Positions 43,116-52,590 of a stretch of DNA of 64,000 nucleotides are shown here, piece after piece (within the stretch, counting starts at the first letter, position 1; each line of letters begins with the position of its first letter). The notes under the pieces are model-generated. The model did not search any database and was not told the origin of the DNA. It saw nothing but the letters and a program-made list of their open reading frames with translations. The stretch comes from Chitinophagales bacterium 33-2 (GTDB taxonomy: Bacteria > Bacteroidota > Bacteroidia > Chitinophagales > Chitinophagaceae): the NCBI GenBank assembly GCA_002050435.1, contig MWYV01000032.1, positions 1 through 64,000 of the forward strand, given 5' to 3'. A program made the position numbers and the translations under genes.

Positions 43116-43982
43116 CTATAATTGAACCAGCTTTTCGTAGGTCTCAGGCCTGCGGTCGCGGAAGAACTGCCATACACTACGCACTTCTTCAATAAGGTCA
43201 AGATCAAATTCTGAAACCAGTAATTCATCATTATCTTCTGATGCCTGAGCAAAGATCTGACCCCGTGGATCCACGAAATAGGAAGAGCCATAAAACTTCC
43301 CAAGGTTCCATGGTTTTTCTTGCCCTACTCTATTGATACAGCCCATGAAATAACCATTTGCTGCCGCATGCGCAGGCTGTTCAAGCTTCCATAAATATTG
43401 TGAAAGGCCGGCCACCGTTGCTGAAGGATTATATACTATTTCAGCACCATTCAAACCAAGCACGCGGGCGCCATCAGGGAAATGCCTGTCATAACATATA
43501 TAAACGCCCACCTTTGCATACTTTGTCTGAAAAACAGGATAACCAAGATTTCCGGGTTTGAAAAAAAACTTCTCCCAAAAACCCGATGTATGAGGGATAT
43601 GATTTTTACGGTATTTACCAAGGTAAGTTCCATCGGCATCAATTACAGCCGCGGTATTATATAAAACGCCTGCCTGTTCCTTTTCATAGATCGGAACAAT
43701 CATCACCATGTTATATTTTTTGGCAAAAACCGCCATTCGTTCTGTAGTAGGTCCGGGTACGGGTTCTGCTGACTGGTACCAGTCTTTATTCTGGCCAGGA
43801 CAGAAATAAGGTGTATTGAAAATTTCCTGCAGGCAAAGGATCTGCACGCCTTGTTCTCCTGCCTTTTCAATGAACGGAATATGTTTTTGAACCATGGCTT
43901 CCTTGATCTCCTCGATGGATCCTTCTCCCTCAGTTTTAGGAAGGCTCATCTGGATCAGCCCTGACTTAATTATTCGCGGCAT
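43116..43982 (-). CDS. Nitrilase-superfamily amidohydrolase (beta-ureidopropionase type)
   Basis: A 288-residue cytoplasmic protein. The catalytic triad Glu-Lys-Cys is visible: Glu in 'ILCLQEIFN', Lys in 'LGKYRKNHIPH' and Cys in 'YICYDRHFPD'. Family members hydrolyse N-carbamoyl amides; in this context the expected reaction is N-carbamoyl-beta-alanine (or the beta-aminoisobutyrate analogue) to the beta-amino acid, ammonia and CO2. The name N-carbamoylputrescine amidase is an alternative, but the pyrimidine operon makes the first better. It is 67 bases after the dihydropyrimidinase gene ends. Confidence 0.9.
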   Translation of the reverse strand: MPRIIKSGLIQMSLPKTEGEGSIEEIKEAMVQKHIPFIEKAGEQGVQILCLQEIFNTPYFCPGQNKDWYQSAEPVPGPTTERMAVFAKKYNMVMIVPIYEKEQAGVLYNTAAVIDADGTYLGKYRKNHIPHTSGFWEKFFFKPGNLGYPVFQTKYAKVGVYICYDRHFPDGARVLGLNGAEIVYNPSATVAGLSQYLWKLEQPAHAAANGYFMGCINRVGQEKPWNLGKFYGSSYFVDPRGQIFAQASEDNDELLVSEFDLDLIEEVRSVWQFFRDRRPETYEKLVQL

Positions 43983-44049
43983 ATTTATTTTAAATTTTTT
44001 ATTGAAGATGAAAGATGTTCCATGGCCAGGCTATAGAAGTTGTTGTTCA

Positions 44050-45432
44050 TTATATATTTCCTGAAACTTTTTCTCTTTTTATAAACTGGCCATATCCCTT
44101 TTCCAATTTACAATTATTATTGTCAATTGCAACTGTTCCCCTGAGTAAAACTGTTTTAATTTTTCCTTTTAGTTTCCAGCCTTCATAAGCTGAATAATCA
44201 ACATTCATATGATGGGAGGCCGCAGAAATAATATGTTCCTCCTCCGGATCAAAAATTACAAGGTCGGCATCAGAACCAATGCCAATGGTTCCTTTGCGGG
44301 GAAACATGCCGAAGATCTTTGCAGGATTGGTGCAGGATACTTCCACGAACTTGTTTATACTGATCTTTCCTTTCTGAACGCCTTCACTAAATAACAATTC
44401 CATCCTGTGTTCAATCGCCGGATGACCATTTGGAATTTTTGAAAAATCTTTTTCACCCATTTTCTTTTGCTCCCATTTAAATGGACAATGGTCAGTAGCA
44501 ACAACTTTTACAATTCCCTGGTTAATGCCTGCCCAAAGTGTTTCCTGGTCTTTCTTCTGTCTTAATGGAGGACTCATTACCCATTTGGCTCCATCAAAAT
44601 CTTTTTCATAAAGGGAAGCGTCCAGCACCAGGTATTGAATACATGTTTCTACCAGGATATGCTGGTTTCTTTTTGTTGCATTTCTAACAGCATTCAAAGC
44701 GCCTTCACAGGTGAGATGAACAATATAGCCAGGACATCCCGTATATGAAGCCAGGTCGGCAAAACGTTCTGACGCTTCGGCTTCAGTGACTTCGGGTTGT
44801 GATAAATAATGATATAGAGGTGAAAGTTTACCTGCTGTCCTATGCTTTTCAACAAGGTAGTCGATCATGTCGCCATTGGTTGCATGCACGGTCACCATGC
44901 CACCATGTTGCTTCACTTCTTCCATTAAGCCTATCATTTGCCTGTCGTCGATCATGAGCGCACCTTTATAAGCCATAAAGGTTTTAAAAGATGTTATTCC
45001 TTCTTCCTCAATAAATTTTTTTATTTCTTTTTTTGTTGAAGGATTAAAATCTGTAACTGCTATATGAAAACTATAATCACCCAGGCAGTTATTATCAGAC
45101 CTGGAACGCCATTCATCAAGTGCTGATTGAAGAGAGTTACCTTGTTTCTGTAAGATAAAATCAATGACCATTGTTGTTCCGCCAAAAAGGGCTGCTCTTG
45201 TACCCGTTTCATAGTTATCGCTGGAATAAGTGCCCATGAAAGGCATATCAAGATGTACATGCGGATCAATGCCTCCGGGAAAAACCATTTTTCCTGTTGC
45301 ATCAAGGATTAGATCGGCCTTTATTGTTAAATCACTGCCGATGGTTTTTATTTTTTCATCCTCAATAAAAATATCAGCGATATAATCTTCTGAAGCAGTT
45401 ATGATTCTGCCATTCCTGATCAATGTTGTCAT
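44050..45432 (-). CDS. hydA: Dihydropyrimidinase
   Basis: A 460-residue cytoplasmic metal-dependent amidohydrolase that opens the dihydropyrimidine ring to N-carbamoyl-beta-amino acid. The first metal site is 'HVHLD', the carbamylated Lys sits in 'FKTFMAYKG', further His ligands lie in 'VHATNGD' and 'VHLTCEG', and the Asp in 'ATDHCPF'. Length and order match the family. Its start codon overlaps the transporter stop by 4 bases (ATGA), so translation is coupled. Confidence 0.96.
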   Translation of the reverse strand: MTTLIRNGRIITASEDYIADIFIEDEKIKTIGSDLTIKADLILDATGKMVFPGGIDPHVHLDMPFMGTYSSDNYETGTRAALFGGTTMVIDFILQKQGNSLQSALDEWRSRSDNNCLGDYSFHIAVTDFNPSTKKEIKKFIEEEGITSFKTFMAYKGALMIDDRQMIGLMEEVKQHGGMVTVHATNGDMIDYLVEKHRTAGKLSPLYHYLSQPEVTEAEASERFADLASYTGCPGYIVHLTCEGALNAVRNATKRNQHILVETCIQYLVLDASLYEKDFDGAKWVMSPPLRQKKDQETLWAGINQGIVKVVATDHCPFKWEQKKMGEKDFSKIPNGHPAIEHRMELLFSEGVQKGKISINKFVEVSCTNPAKIFGMFPRKGTIGIGSDADLVIFDPEEEHIISAASHHMNVDYSAYEGWKLKGKIKTVLLRGTVAIDNNNCKLEKGYGQFIKREKVSGNI

Positions 45433-47150
45433 GAAGCTATCATTTGAGGTTGTTCTATTTCCTGTGAAGTTTCCTGCTTATCTGCATGTGGATCTTTCTT
45501 CATTAAAACCATGTATAATATAAATGCAACTATAAATCCCGTAAACCATGAAAGTGTAAAAAGAAAATCAAGCTGCGGAACCCATCTTCCTATTAAGGCT
45601 ACACTAATCCCTGCTACCAGTGCCAGTACTGCTTTATAATTGATCCCAGAACCTCCATAGCCATATTCTCCCTGTCTTGAATAAAGATGGTTGATGTTCA
45701 GATTCCTTTTCCTGATGATGAAATAGTCGCACAACATGATTCCTACAATGGGACCTAACAATCCGCTGATAAAAATTAAAATGCTTCCAATGCTGTCGAG
45801 CAATAACCAGGGACACATAGCAATGCCAGCCAGGCCTGCGATAATGCCGCCCCACCTGAAACTAATTTTCTTTGGATACAGGTTTGAAATCGCATATGCA
45901 GGTGCAATTACGTTTGCCGCGATATTAGTACTGAGTGTAGCCATGATCAGGGCAAGCTGCGCAAACAACACCAGGTATTTCTGTTCGAATTTGCTGACAA
46001 GGTTCACGGGATCCCAGGGAGCATCTTCGGCGATAAGAACATCATTAAAAGCAATTACTGCGGCGCAGGTAACAAAAATTCCAACAAAGGAATAAAACAA
46101 CATTGTTCCTGGCAATCCAATAAACTGTCCGGCCACCTGGTCTTTCTGTGATTTGGCAAACCTTGTAATGTCGGAAATACTGATACTCATAGTTGCCCAG
46201 AAACCGACCATGGCTGTAAACCATAAAAGGTAGTTCCACCAGGATTGAGAATTATTTACAACAGCTTCCTGTATTGGCTGTATTGATGAATAAATATATG
46301 CTTCTCCGCCGGCCACTTTTTTTCTGAGCTGTACAAAGCCAACATCCAATTCATCCGTTAAAGGAACAAGTGTACTTCCCCTCTTTTCCAAAGCTGACCA
46401 ATTCCCATCGGCTGCATTTTTATCGTTCGTGATCCTATATTCATCTGCCTTATTCATTCCATTCGCATCAGCTATGGGTTGAAGAACAATTACTGATTTT
46501 TCCTGCACTTTTTCTCTTAATGCTAAAGGCTTTCCTAATTGTGGGCTTTGTTCCAGTACAATTGGAAAACTATTTACCTGCTGGTAGCCCCAAAATATTA
46601 ATAAAAGACCAATGAAAATTAATACGGGTGCGGCAAAGTTTTCAAGTCTTTTGATATGTTCTGTGCCTTTCCAGATAAAATAAATATTGAGCAACCAGAA
46701 TAAAAAGAAACAGATGAATTTTTCGGCATTCAGTCCTGTTGCAAATTGCTGCCCTGTTATTATGGTAAATACAGAATACACTGCAAGTCCGCCGATCCAT
46801 GTCTGTACGCCAAACCATCCGCAGGCAACCACAGATCTTAATAGGGCGGGAAGGTGTACGCCTCTTACACCAAATGATGCACGGCCATAAACAGGAAAGG
46901 GTATCCCATATTTTACCCCTGCGTAACCATTCAGCACCATTGGAATCGTAATAAATAAATTTGCTGCTGTAATGATGATGAGTGCCGCCTGCCATGACAA
47001 GCCGCTTTTGATCATGTAAGATGCAAGAATATAGGTGGGAATACAAACCGCCACGCCTACCCATAAGGCAGCAAGATGCCATTTATTCCAGGTTCTTTTA
47101 CCAGGAGGAATAGGTGCAAGGTCTTCGTTATAGAGTTCGTTTTCTTTCAA
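45429..47150 (-). CDS. NCS1-family nucleobase:cation symporter with an extra soluble segment
   Basis: A 573-residue inner-membrane protein, longer than most NCS1 carriers (about 480-510). Family blocks are visible: 'YGRASFGVRGVHLPALLRS', 'GWFGVQTWIGG', 'ISISDITRFAKS' and the 'GLPGTML' loop. A hydrophilic segment at about residues 192-302, between two membrane spans, accounts for the excess length. The likely cargo is uracil, thymine, allantoin or hydantoin; the operon points to a pyrimidine base. The start is TTG at 47150, since no ATG lies at the N-terminus. It overlaps hydA by 4 bases. Confidence 0.93.
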   Translation of the reverse strand: MKENELYNEDLAPIPPGKRTWNKWHLAALWVGVAVCIPTYILASYMIKSGLSWQAALIIITAANLFITIPMVLNGYAGVKYGIPFPVYGRASFGVRGVHLPALLRSVVACGWFGVQTWIGGLAVYSVFTIITGQQFATGLNAEKFICFFLFWLLNIYFIWKGTEHIKRLENFAAPVLIFIGLLLIFWGYQQVNSFPIVLEQSPQLGKPLALREKVQEKSVIVLQPIADANGMNKADEYRITNDKNAADGNWSALEKRGSTLVPLTDELDVGFVQLRKKVAGGEAYIYSSIQPIQEAVVNNSQSWWNYLLWFTAMVGFWATMSISISDITRFAKSQKDQVAGQFIGLPGTMLFYSFVGIFVTCAAVIAFNDVLIAEDAPWDPVNLVSKFEQKYLVLFAQLALIMATLSTNIAANVIAPAYAISNLYPKKISFRWGGIIAGLAGIAMCPWLLLDSIGSILIFISGLLGPIVGIMLCDYFIIRKRNLNINHLYSRQGEYGYGGSGINYKAVLALVAGISVALIGRWVPQLDFLFTLSWFTGFIVAFILYMVLMKKDPHADKQETSQEIEQPQMIAS

Positions 47151-47211
47151 GCAGTCAATTTGGTTTAAGTAAGAATTGGTTGATGAGATTCAGGCAGCGT
47201 CGGATCATCAT

Positions 47212-48561
47212 TTATACAATGGATTCATCAGCGATTGAAAGGGCCTGGGAAATAATTTCTAATCCTTCATCCATCTGCTCTTTTGTAATGATCAAAGGTG
47301 GTGCTATAAATATATAATTCCACCGGACAAACGTATACATGCCCAGCTCCCTGATCTTTGCCGCCACTTTATTCATCACCACCATTTCCTCTGGCTTTGC
47401 ATTAAATGGCGCCATGGGTTCTTTTGTTTTCCTGTCTTTAACCAGTTCCAAACAACCAAGTAATCCAGTATTTCTCCAGTCGCCGATAGATGGATGTTTC
47501 TCCATAAGCTTTGCTACCTGCTGGTCAAGATAACGACCCATACTGGCTGCATTTTCTATCAATTTTTCTTCTTCATAGATTTTCAGTGTTTCAAGTGCGG
47601 CTGCGCAACTTACAGGGTGTGCGGAATAAGTAAGCCCCAATGGTAGAACAGCATCATCATATTTTGCAGCAATTTTTTCGCTGACCATCAAACATCCAAA
47701 AGGAAGATATCCGCAGGTAAGTCCTTTTGCCATGGCGATCATATCCGGAATGATATCATGATTTTGAAAACCAAACCATTTACCTGTTCTTCCAAATCCA
47801 CTCATTACTTCATCCATGATCAATAAGATGCCGTTCCTGTTACAAATTTCTCTTACCTGTTTAAGATAACCGGTAGGGTATTTAATACACCCGGAAGATC
47901 CAGATTCACCTTCCAGTAAAATGGCAGCGATCGTGTTGGGACCTTCGTATGCAATCAGTCTTTCCAACTGAGCAACAGATTCTTTCAGCAAAGATTCTTC
48001 ACCAAATTCCCAGCGGTATAAATAAGGAAGATCGAAATGAACAAAATTTGGAGCCTGTTGCGCATCTACCGGAATCCTTCTTGGATCACCGCTGGCAGAC
48101 ATGGCACCGATGGAAGCACCATGGTAAGATTGATACCTTGTGATGATCTTATGTTTTCCTGTATATAATCTTGAAAGTTTAATGGCATTTTCCATCGAGG
48201 TAGCGCCGCATAAGGTAAAGAACGCTTTATTAAGATCACCAGGACAAATCTCAGCCAGTTTTTTACCGAGTTCGCCACGCACTTTGGTGACACAGTTAGG
48301 CGTAACATAACTGATCTCGTTCATCTGCCTTGTGACTGCTTCTGTAATCCTTTGATTACCGTGACCAATATTTACATTCATCAGCCCTGAAGAAAAGTCT
48401 ATATAACGCTTTTCATCATAATCATATAGGTAAACACCTTCGCCTGATTTAACTGCAATAGGATTATGACCTTTTTGCTTACTCCAGGAAAAAAGGGTGT
48501 ATTGAAGATTGTCTTTTATGATCTCTTCTGTTTCCGAATGAACCATTGATTCATCTACCAT
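47212..48561 (-). CDS. Class III aminotransferase (beta-alanine / beta-aminoisobutyrate type)
   Basis: A 449-residue PLP enzyme. The PLP-binding Lys is in 'IAMAKGLTCGYLPFG', 'IMDEVMSGFGRTG' holds the Asp that contacts the pyridine nitrogen, and 'GATSMENAIKLSRLYTGK' is the phosphate-binding loop. In this operon it would convert beta-alanine or beta-aminoisobutyrate to (methyl)malonate semialdehyde with pyruvate or 2-oxoglutarate as acceptor. The family is not specific enough to exclude other omega-amino acids. It lies 61 bases upstream of the transporter start. Confidence 0.92.
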   Translation of the reverse strand: MVDESMVHSETEEIIKDNLQYTLFSWSKQKGHNPIAVKSGEGVYLYDYDEKRYIDFSSGLMNVNIGHGNQRITEAVTRQMNEISYVTPNCVTKVRGELGKKLAEICPGDLNKAFFTLCGATSMENAIKLSRLYTGKHKIITRYQSYHGASIGAMSASGDPRRIPVDAQQAPNFVHFDLPYLYRWEFGEESLLKESVAQLERLIAYEGPNTIAAILLEGESGSSGCIKYPTGYLKQVREICNRNGILLIMDEVMSGFGRTGKWFGFQNHDIIPDMIAMAKGLTCGYLPFGCLMVSEKIAAKYDDAVLPLGLTYSAHPVSCAAALETLKIYEEEKLIENAASMGRYLDQQVAKLMEKHPSIGDWRNTGLLGCLELVKDRKTKEPMAPFNAKPEEMVVMNKVAAKIRELGMYTFVRWNYIFIAPPLIITKEQMDEGLEIISQALSIADESIV

Positions 48562-48620
48562 TTGGGTTTATTTAAAATTTTAATTGTTGAAGTTTGAAAA
48601 GGCTAAAAAACGATGGCCAA

Positions 48621-50087
48621 TTAACTCATCCAGTTCACTCCAGCCTCAGGGTTCCATTTAACTGTTGATTTTTTTAGTCGGGTAAAGAATTCAATAGAAC
48701 TTTTTCCCGTTATATCACCTACTCCAAATTTGCTTTCATTCCATCCTCCGAATGAAAACGGTTCACGGGGCACCGGCACGCCAACGTTAACTCCAATCAT
48801 TCCGGCGCTTGCCCTTTCTATAATATATCGCGCTACTGCACCATTTTGTGTAAATACAGAAGCAGCATTTCCATAAGGGTTTGCATTTTCAATGGCCAGG
48901 GCTTCTTCAACATTTTTCGTGCGCATGATACTGATAACCGGTCCGAATACTTCTTCTTTTGCAATAGCCATATCGGGTTTTACATGATCGATCACCGTTG
49001 GACCAACATAGGTTCCGGATTCCTTTCCTTTTACCACCGCATTCCTTCCGTCCAGTAAAATTTTTGCTCCCTGTTCTTCTGCTTCCGTTATATATTTTTC
49101 AATTCTTTCTTTAGATGCTTTATTAATCACAGCCCCGAGGTTTTCACCCGGAATGATCTTTTTTGCTTCTTCTACAATCTTTTGAATAATATGATCAACA
49201 TCGCCTACTGCCACCATGGCCGATGCCGCCATACAGCGCTGTCCAGCGCAGCCACTCATGGAAGCAGAAACATTTTGTGCTGTCATACCAGGAATAGCAT
49301 CAGGCATTACCATCAGATGATTTTTAGCACCGCCAAGGGCAAGGCATCTTTTAAAATTCCCGGTTGCCCGCTGGTATATTATTTTGGCCACTTTAGTAGA
49401 ACCCACAAACGTTACTGCATCTATGCCTGGATGATCACAAATTGCTTCCACTATGTCAACATCACCATGAACTATATTAAAAACGCCGTCGGGAAGACCT
49501 GCTTCTTTTAAAAGTTCCGCAATACGCCCGGCGCTAAGAGGTACTTTTTCACTTGGTTTGAGGATCATGCAATTTCCAAGAGCAATGGCATTTGGAATGG
49601 TCCAGTTGGGAACCATGCTGGGAAAATTAAAAGGAACAATGGAAGCCACCACTCCCAGCGGCACATGTTCTGTCCGGCATTCAACACCCTTGCTTACTTC
49701 CAGCACTTCACCGGTAACAAGTTGTGGTAGGCTGCAGGCAAATTCAGTGAGCTCGATACATTTTTCGATTTCAGCAACGGCTTCTCCCATGGTTTTACCA
49801 TTTTCCTCCTGCACCAGCCCCGCCAGTTCTTCAAGGTTCTTCTCCAGGAGAAATTTGTATCGGAAGAAAACCTGCACCCTTTCTTTAATAGGAGTACGCG
49901 ACCAGGATGAAAAAGCTTTTTGTGCAGCTTCTACAGCAAGGTCAAGTTCTGTTTTTGATGAAAGCGGAACGGAAGAAAGTAATCTGCCATCAAGTGGTGA
50001 AATAACATGAAGCGATTGGGATGTTGAAGCATCTGTAAAATTTCCATTTATAAAATTCCTGACAGGCTGGTATTGCATGCAAATCAT
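48621..50087 (-). CDS. mmsA: CoA-acylating (methyl)malonate-semialdehyde dehydrogenase
   Basis: A 488-residue ALDH-superfamily enzyme. The catalytic Cys is in 'GCAGQRCMAASAMV', the nucleotide-binding region has 'VTFVGSTKVAK', and 'NFPSMVPNWTIPNAI' is the MMSDH-type block in place of the general ALDH sequence. It oxidises malonate semialdehyde or methylmalonate semialdehyde to acetyl- or propionyl-CoA with NAD+, the last step of pyrimidine breakdown. ATG at 50087 is used; one at 50078 is possible. It is the first gene of the operon, 59 bases before the aminotransferase. Confidence 0.95.
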   Translation of the reverse strand: MICMQYQPVRNFINGNFTDASTSQSLHVISPLDGRLLSSVPLSSKTELDLAVEAAQKAFSSWSRTPIKERVQVFFRYKFLLEKNLEELAGLVQEENGKTMGEAVAEIEKCIELTEFACSLPQLVTGEVLEVSKGVECRTEHVPLGVVASIVPFNFPSMVPNWTIPNAIALGNCMILKPSEKVPLSAGRIAELLKEAGLPDGVFNIVHGDVDIVEAICDHPGIDAVTFVGSTKVAKIIYQRATGNFKRCLALGGAKNHLMVMPDAIPGMTAQNVSASMSGCAGQRCMAASAMVAVGDVDHIIQKIVEEAKKIIPGENLGAVINKASKERIEKYITEAEEQGAKILLDGRNAVVKGKESGTYVGPTVIDHVKPDMAIAKEEVFGPVISIMRTKNVEEALAIENANPYGNAASVFTQNGAVARYIIERASAGMIGVNVGVPVPREPFSFGGWNESKFGVGDITGKSSIEFFTRLKKSTVKWNPEAGVNWMS

Positions 50088-50283
50088 TTAGGTTCCAACA
50101 ATTTAATTCTTTTTAAAATAAAAGGGGAAAACAAGTAGTTTAAGTTCCATTTAAGCCAGATCCTTATTGATAAGTAGCTTATTTGAAGATGCTACCAGAG
50201 TCTGATATAAAACTGCTACGGTTAAAAGAAGGAAATGAAAAAATATTGACAGATAAAGCAGAAGCTGGCCTATACTCAAAAAC

Positions 50284-50319
50284 AAAAAGAGACCGTCCTT
50301 TTGAGACGGCCTCTTTTTT
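50284..50319 (-). terminator. Rho-independent terminator downstream of tRNA-Lys
   Basis: AGAGACCGTC pairs with GACGGCCTCT (one G-U), loop CTTTTGA, flanked by A and T runs. It sits 4 bases past the tRNA 3' end on the minus strand, and the A/T runs let it work in both directions. Confidence 0.8.
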
Positions 50320-50322
50320 CTG

Positions 50323-50395
50323 TGAACCCGCTGGGACTCGAACCCAGGGCCCATACATTAAAAGTGTATTGCTCTACCAACTGAGCTACAAGTTC
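50323..50395 (-). tRNA. tRNA-Lys (anticodon TTT)
   Basis: Read on the minus strand, the acceptor stem GAACTTG pairs with CGGGTTC (two G-U pairs), followed by discriminator A. The D-arm 'GCTCAGTTGGTAGAGC', the anticodon stem ATACA/TGTAT with loop CTTTTAA, and the T-arm around 'GGTTCGAGTCC' are all present. The length is 73 and CCA is not encoded. Confidence 0.97.
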
Positions 50396-50476
50396 AATCC
50401 ATCTTTCAACATTTCTGTTGAAAGGAGTGCAAAAATAAGTGCTACAATTTTTGCAGCCAAAAATTTATTGCACCGA

Positions 50477-51280
50477 TTATCTTCCATCAAGTAATTCAGC
50501 CAGATCGGCAATCATTTTTTTCTGTGCTTCAACCATCCCTGTCTTTGCCACCACATCCACATAAAGCCTCCTGTTCTTTGGTACAACCAGTCCCAATGAA
50601 CCATCATCGCGGATCACGGTGAAGTTTTGAAGCACTACGTTGTAATGTTTCGCTTTAAGCGCATTATAAATATCTACATCTGTAGTTACAAAGAAATTAC
50701 CTTCATCTTCTGCGGGATTATGATTAGTGGTTTTGATCTTTCTTGCCAGTTTTCTTTTTTTGAAAGTTTTAATGCTTCTTTCGCCCGGGTTATAATTATG
50801 CAGCCCGATAACATGCTTATTATAAGGAATGATTTCAAAAAGATAGTCCGCAAATCTTTGTACCTCCACAGAAAGCGTATTCTTATAAGGTCCGCTTTTT
50901 AATAAGCTGGCCCGGCCTTTCTGGGTAAAGATTTTGTTTGGATCAATTGAATATTTTTTATTCAGGAATTCAAAATGGATATTGTGTTTTTCATCGTTCT
51001 CTAGCCTGACCATTTGCCCACCCTGCTCCTGAACAAATTCCTGCCCTGCATTTATAGCAGTTGTTTCATTGTTATGAAGGCTCACCAACACAAATGATCG
51101 CTGCTTTGTATTACTGGTTGTGGCTATCGTAAGCACATTATCACCCAACCTGAAAAAAAGCCGGTCTGAATGTGTAAGGTTCTCTGAAGGGAGCCTGTTA
51201 AAAGAAATCTGTTGCTGGGAAGAGGTAAAGGAAGATGCCAATAGGAGAAAAAGGCACCCAAGGGCGTAGAAAGATTTCAT
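50477..51280 (-). CDS. Secreted protein of unknown function
   Basis: A 267-residue protein with a signal peptide ('LGCLFLLLASSFTSS'). The mature chain has blocks such as 'VLVSLHNNETTAINAG', 'KYSIDPNKIFT', 'GNFFVTTDVDIYNALKA' and a C-terminal 'MIADLAELLDG' helix. The first of these somewhat recalls peptidoglycan or peptide hydrolases (His and Glu close together), but no catalytic set could be confirmed. It lies downstream of plsX on the same strand (29 bases), a place that gives little functional hint. I do not recognise the family. Confidence 0.8.
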   Translation of the reverse strand: MKSFYALGCLFLLLASSFTSSQQQISFNRLPSENLTHSDRLFFRLGDNVLTIATTSNTKQRSFVLVSLHNNETTAINAGQEFVQEQGGQMVRLENDEKHNIHFEFLNKKYSIDPNKIFTQKGRASLLKSGPYKNTLSVEVQRFADYLFEIIPYNKHVIGLHNYNPGERSIKTFKKRKLARKIKTTNHNPAEDEGNFFVTTDVDIYNALKAKHYNVVLQNFTVIRDDGSLGLVVPKNRRLYVDVVAKTGMVEAQKKMIADLAELLDGR

Positions 51281-51309
51281 AAAGTGATTGATTTAAGGTT
51301 GTCTGCAAC

Positions 51310-52245
51310 TCATGCCTCCACTTCCGCTTTCATCATCTGCATTACATCTTTATCAATCATTTTCTGTGCCAGCAGTATCATATTCTTAAATGCGCGTCCT
51401 TTCGAAATTCCATGTCCGATAATTACGGGTTTGCTGATACCCAATACCGGCGTTCCGCCATAGTTTTCGAAATTGAAAAGATCAAAATATTCATGGTCAA
51501 TTCCTTTACGGCGAGTGATGCCATGGAGGCTTTCAGCCATCTTTAATATGATATTACCGGTAAAGCCATCACAAACTACAATATCGGCTTTATCAACAAG
51601 AATATCACGTCCTTCAATATTGCCTATAAAGTTGATGTGTTTATTTTCTTTCAGAAGCGGATAGGCAGCCTGGGCCAGGAGATTGCCCTTGCCTTCTTCT
51701 TCACCTATGTTTAAAAGTCCCACTCTTGGGTTTTCAATACCCAGGATCTGCTGGGCATATACCGATCCCATTACAGCGAACTGGTTGAGCTGCTCTGGCT
51801 TACAGTCGGAATTTAAACCTACATCAAGCAGGAGTCCTGTGCTGCCATTTTCCTTTGGGATAATTGTAGAAATTGTGGGTCTTAAAACTCCCTCAATGGG
51901 TTTAATGGCATATAAGGAACCAACAAGCATCGCGCCTGTGTTTCCGGCACTGATAAAAGCATCAATCTTCTCTGTCGCCAGCAATTGAAATCCAATTGAA
52001 ATAGAAGATGCTGGTTTTTCTTTTAAAGCACGTGTTGGATGATCATGCATATCGATTACCTGGGTGGCATTCACCAGGGTGTACCTGTCTGCAGGGAGGT
52101 TCCATTCTGAAACCAGGGGTTTGATCCTTTCTACCTGCCCAATAAGGAACAGGTGGGCATTTCCTACTTTAAGGTATTGGTCAATACCCGCTACGATCTC
52201 CGAAGGGGCTTCATCTCCGCCCATCATGTCAATTCCTATGTTCAT
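51310..52245 (-). CDS. plsX: Phosphate acyltransferase PlsX
   Basis: PlsX converts acyl-ACP to acyl phosphate, the first step of phospholipid synthesis by the PlsX/PlsY route. The protein has 311 residues from the ATG at 52245 (a longer frame starts at 52272). N-terminal 'IGIDMMGGDEAP', 'ISAGNTGAML' and 'VCDGFTGNIILK' are hallmarks of the family. It is in the common order DUF177-rpmF-plsX; fabH is not adjacent here. The stop of rpmF lies 67 bases upstream of the ATG. Confidence 0.96.
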   Translation of the reverse strand: MNIGIDMMGGDEAPSEIVAGIDQYLKVGNAHLFLIGQVERIKPLVSEWNLPADRYTLVNATQVIDMHDHPTRALKEKPASSISIGFQLLATEKIDAFISAGNTGAMLVGSLYAIKPIEGVLRPTISTIIPKENGSTGLLLDVGLNSDCKPEQLNQFAVMGSVYAQQILGIENPRVGLLNIGEEEGKGNLLAQAAYPLLKENKHINFIGNIEGRDILVDKADIVVCDGFTGNIILKMAESLHGITRRKGIDHEYFDLFNFENYGGTPVLGISKPVIIGHGISKGRAFKNMILLAQKMIDKDVMQMMKAEVEA

Positions 52246-52312
52246 GCGTTCCAAAAATAAAAAATCCATCATCCCGCCAAGCAGGAAAATGGATTAAGTA
52301 AAAAAGATGCGC

Positions 52313-52507
52313 CTACTTCTTAACGGGAGAGGTTTCTGCAACCACCTGTCCTTTGTAGTAAAGTTTACCTTCACTTACGTGGGCACGGTGACGAACATGT
52401 AATTCACCCGTTGTTCTGTCTGTACTTAAAGTAGCGGCTTCAGCTTTATAATGGGTTCTGCGCTTTTTGCTTCTTTGCTGGGAATGTCTGCGTTTGGGAT
52501 TTGGCAT
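52313..52507 (-). CDS. rpmF: 50S ribosomal protein L32
   Basis: A 64-residue basic protein with the characteristic N-terminus 'MPNPKRRHSQQRSKKRRTH'. The cysteine pairs of zinc-binding L32 forms are absent, so this is a cysteine-less form that does not need zinc. It is in the usual order after the DUF177 gene, 83 bases apart, and before plsX. Confidence 0.96.
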   Translation of the reverse strand: MPNPKRRHSQQRSKKRRTHYKAEAATLSTDRTTGELHVRHRAHVSEGKLYYKGQVVAETSPVKK

Positions 52508-52590
52508 AACTATTAATTAAAAATCGATTATTAAATATGAATAGCTATTGGCTATTTGCTTTTAGCTGTTAGAAAAATCATTCTCTCTTA

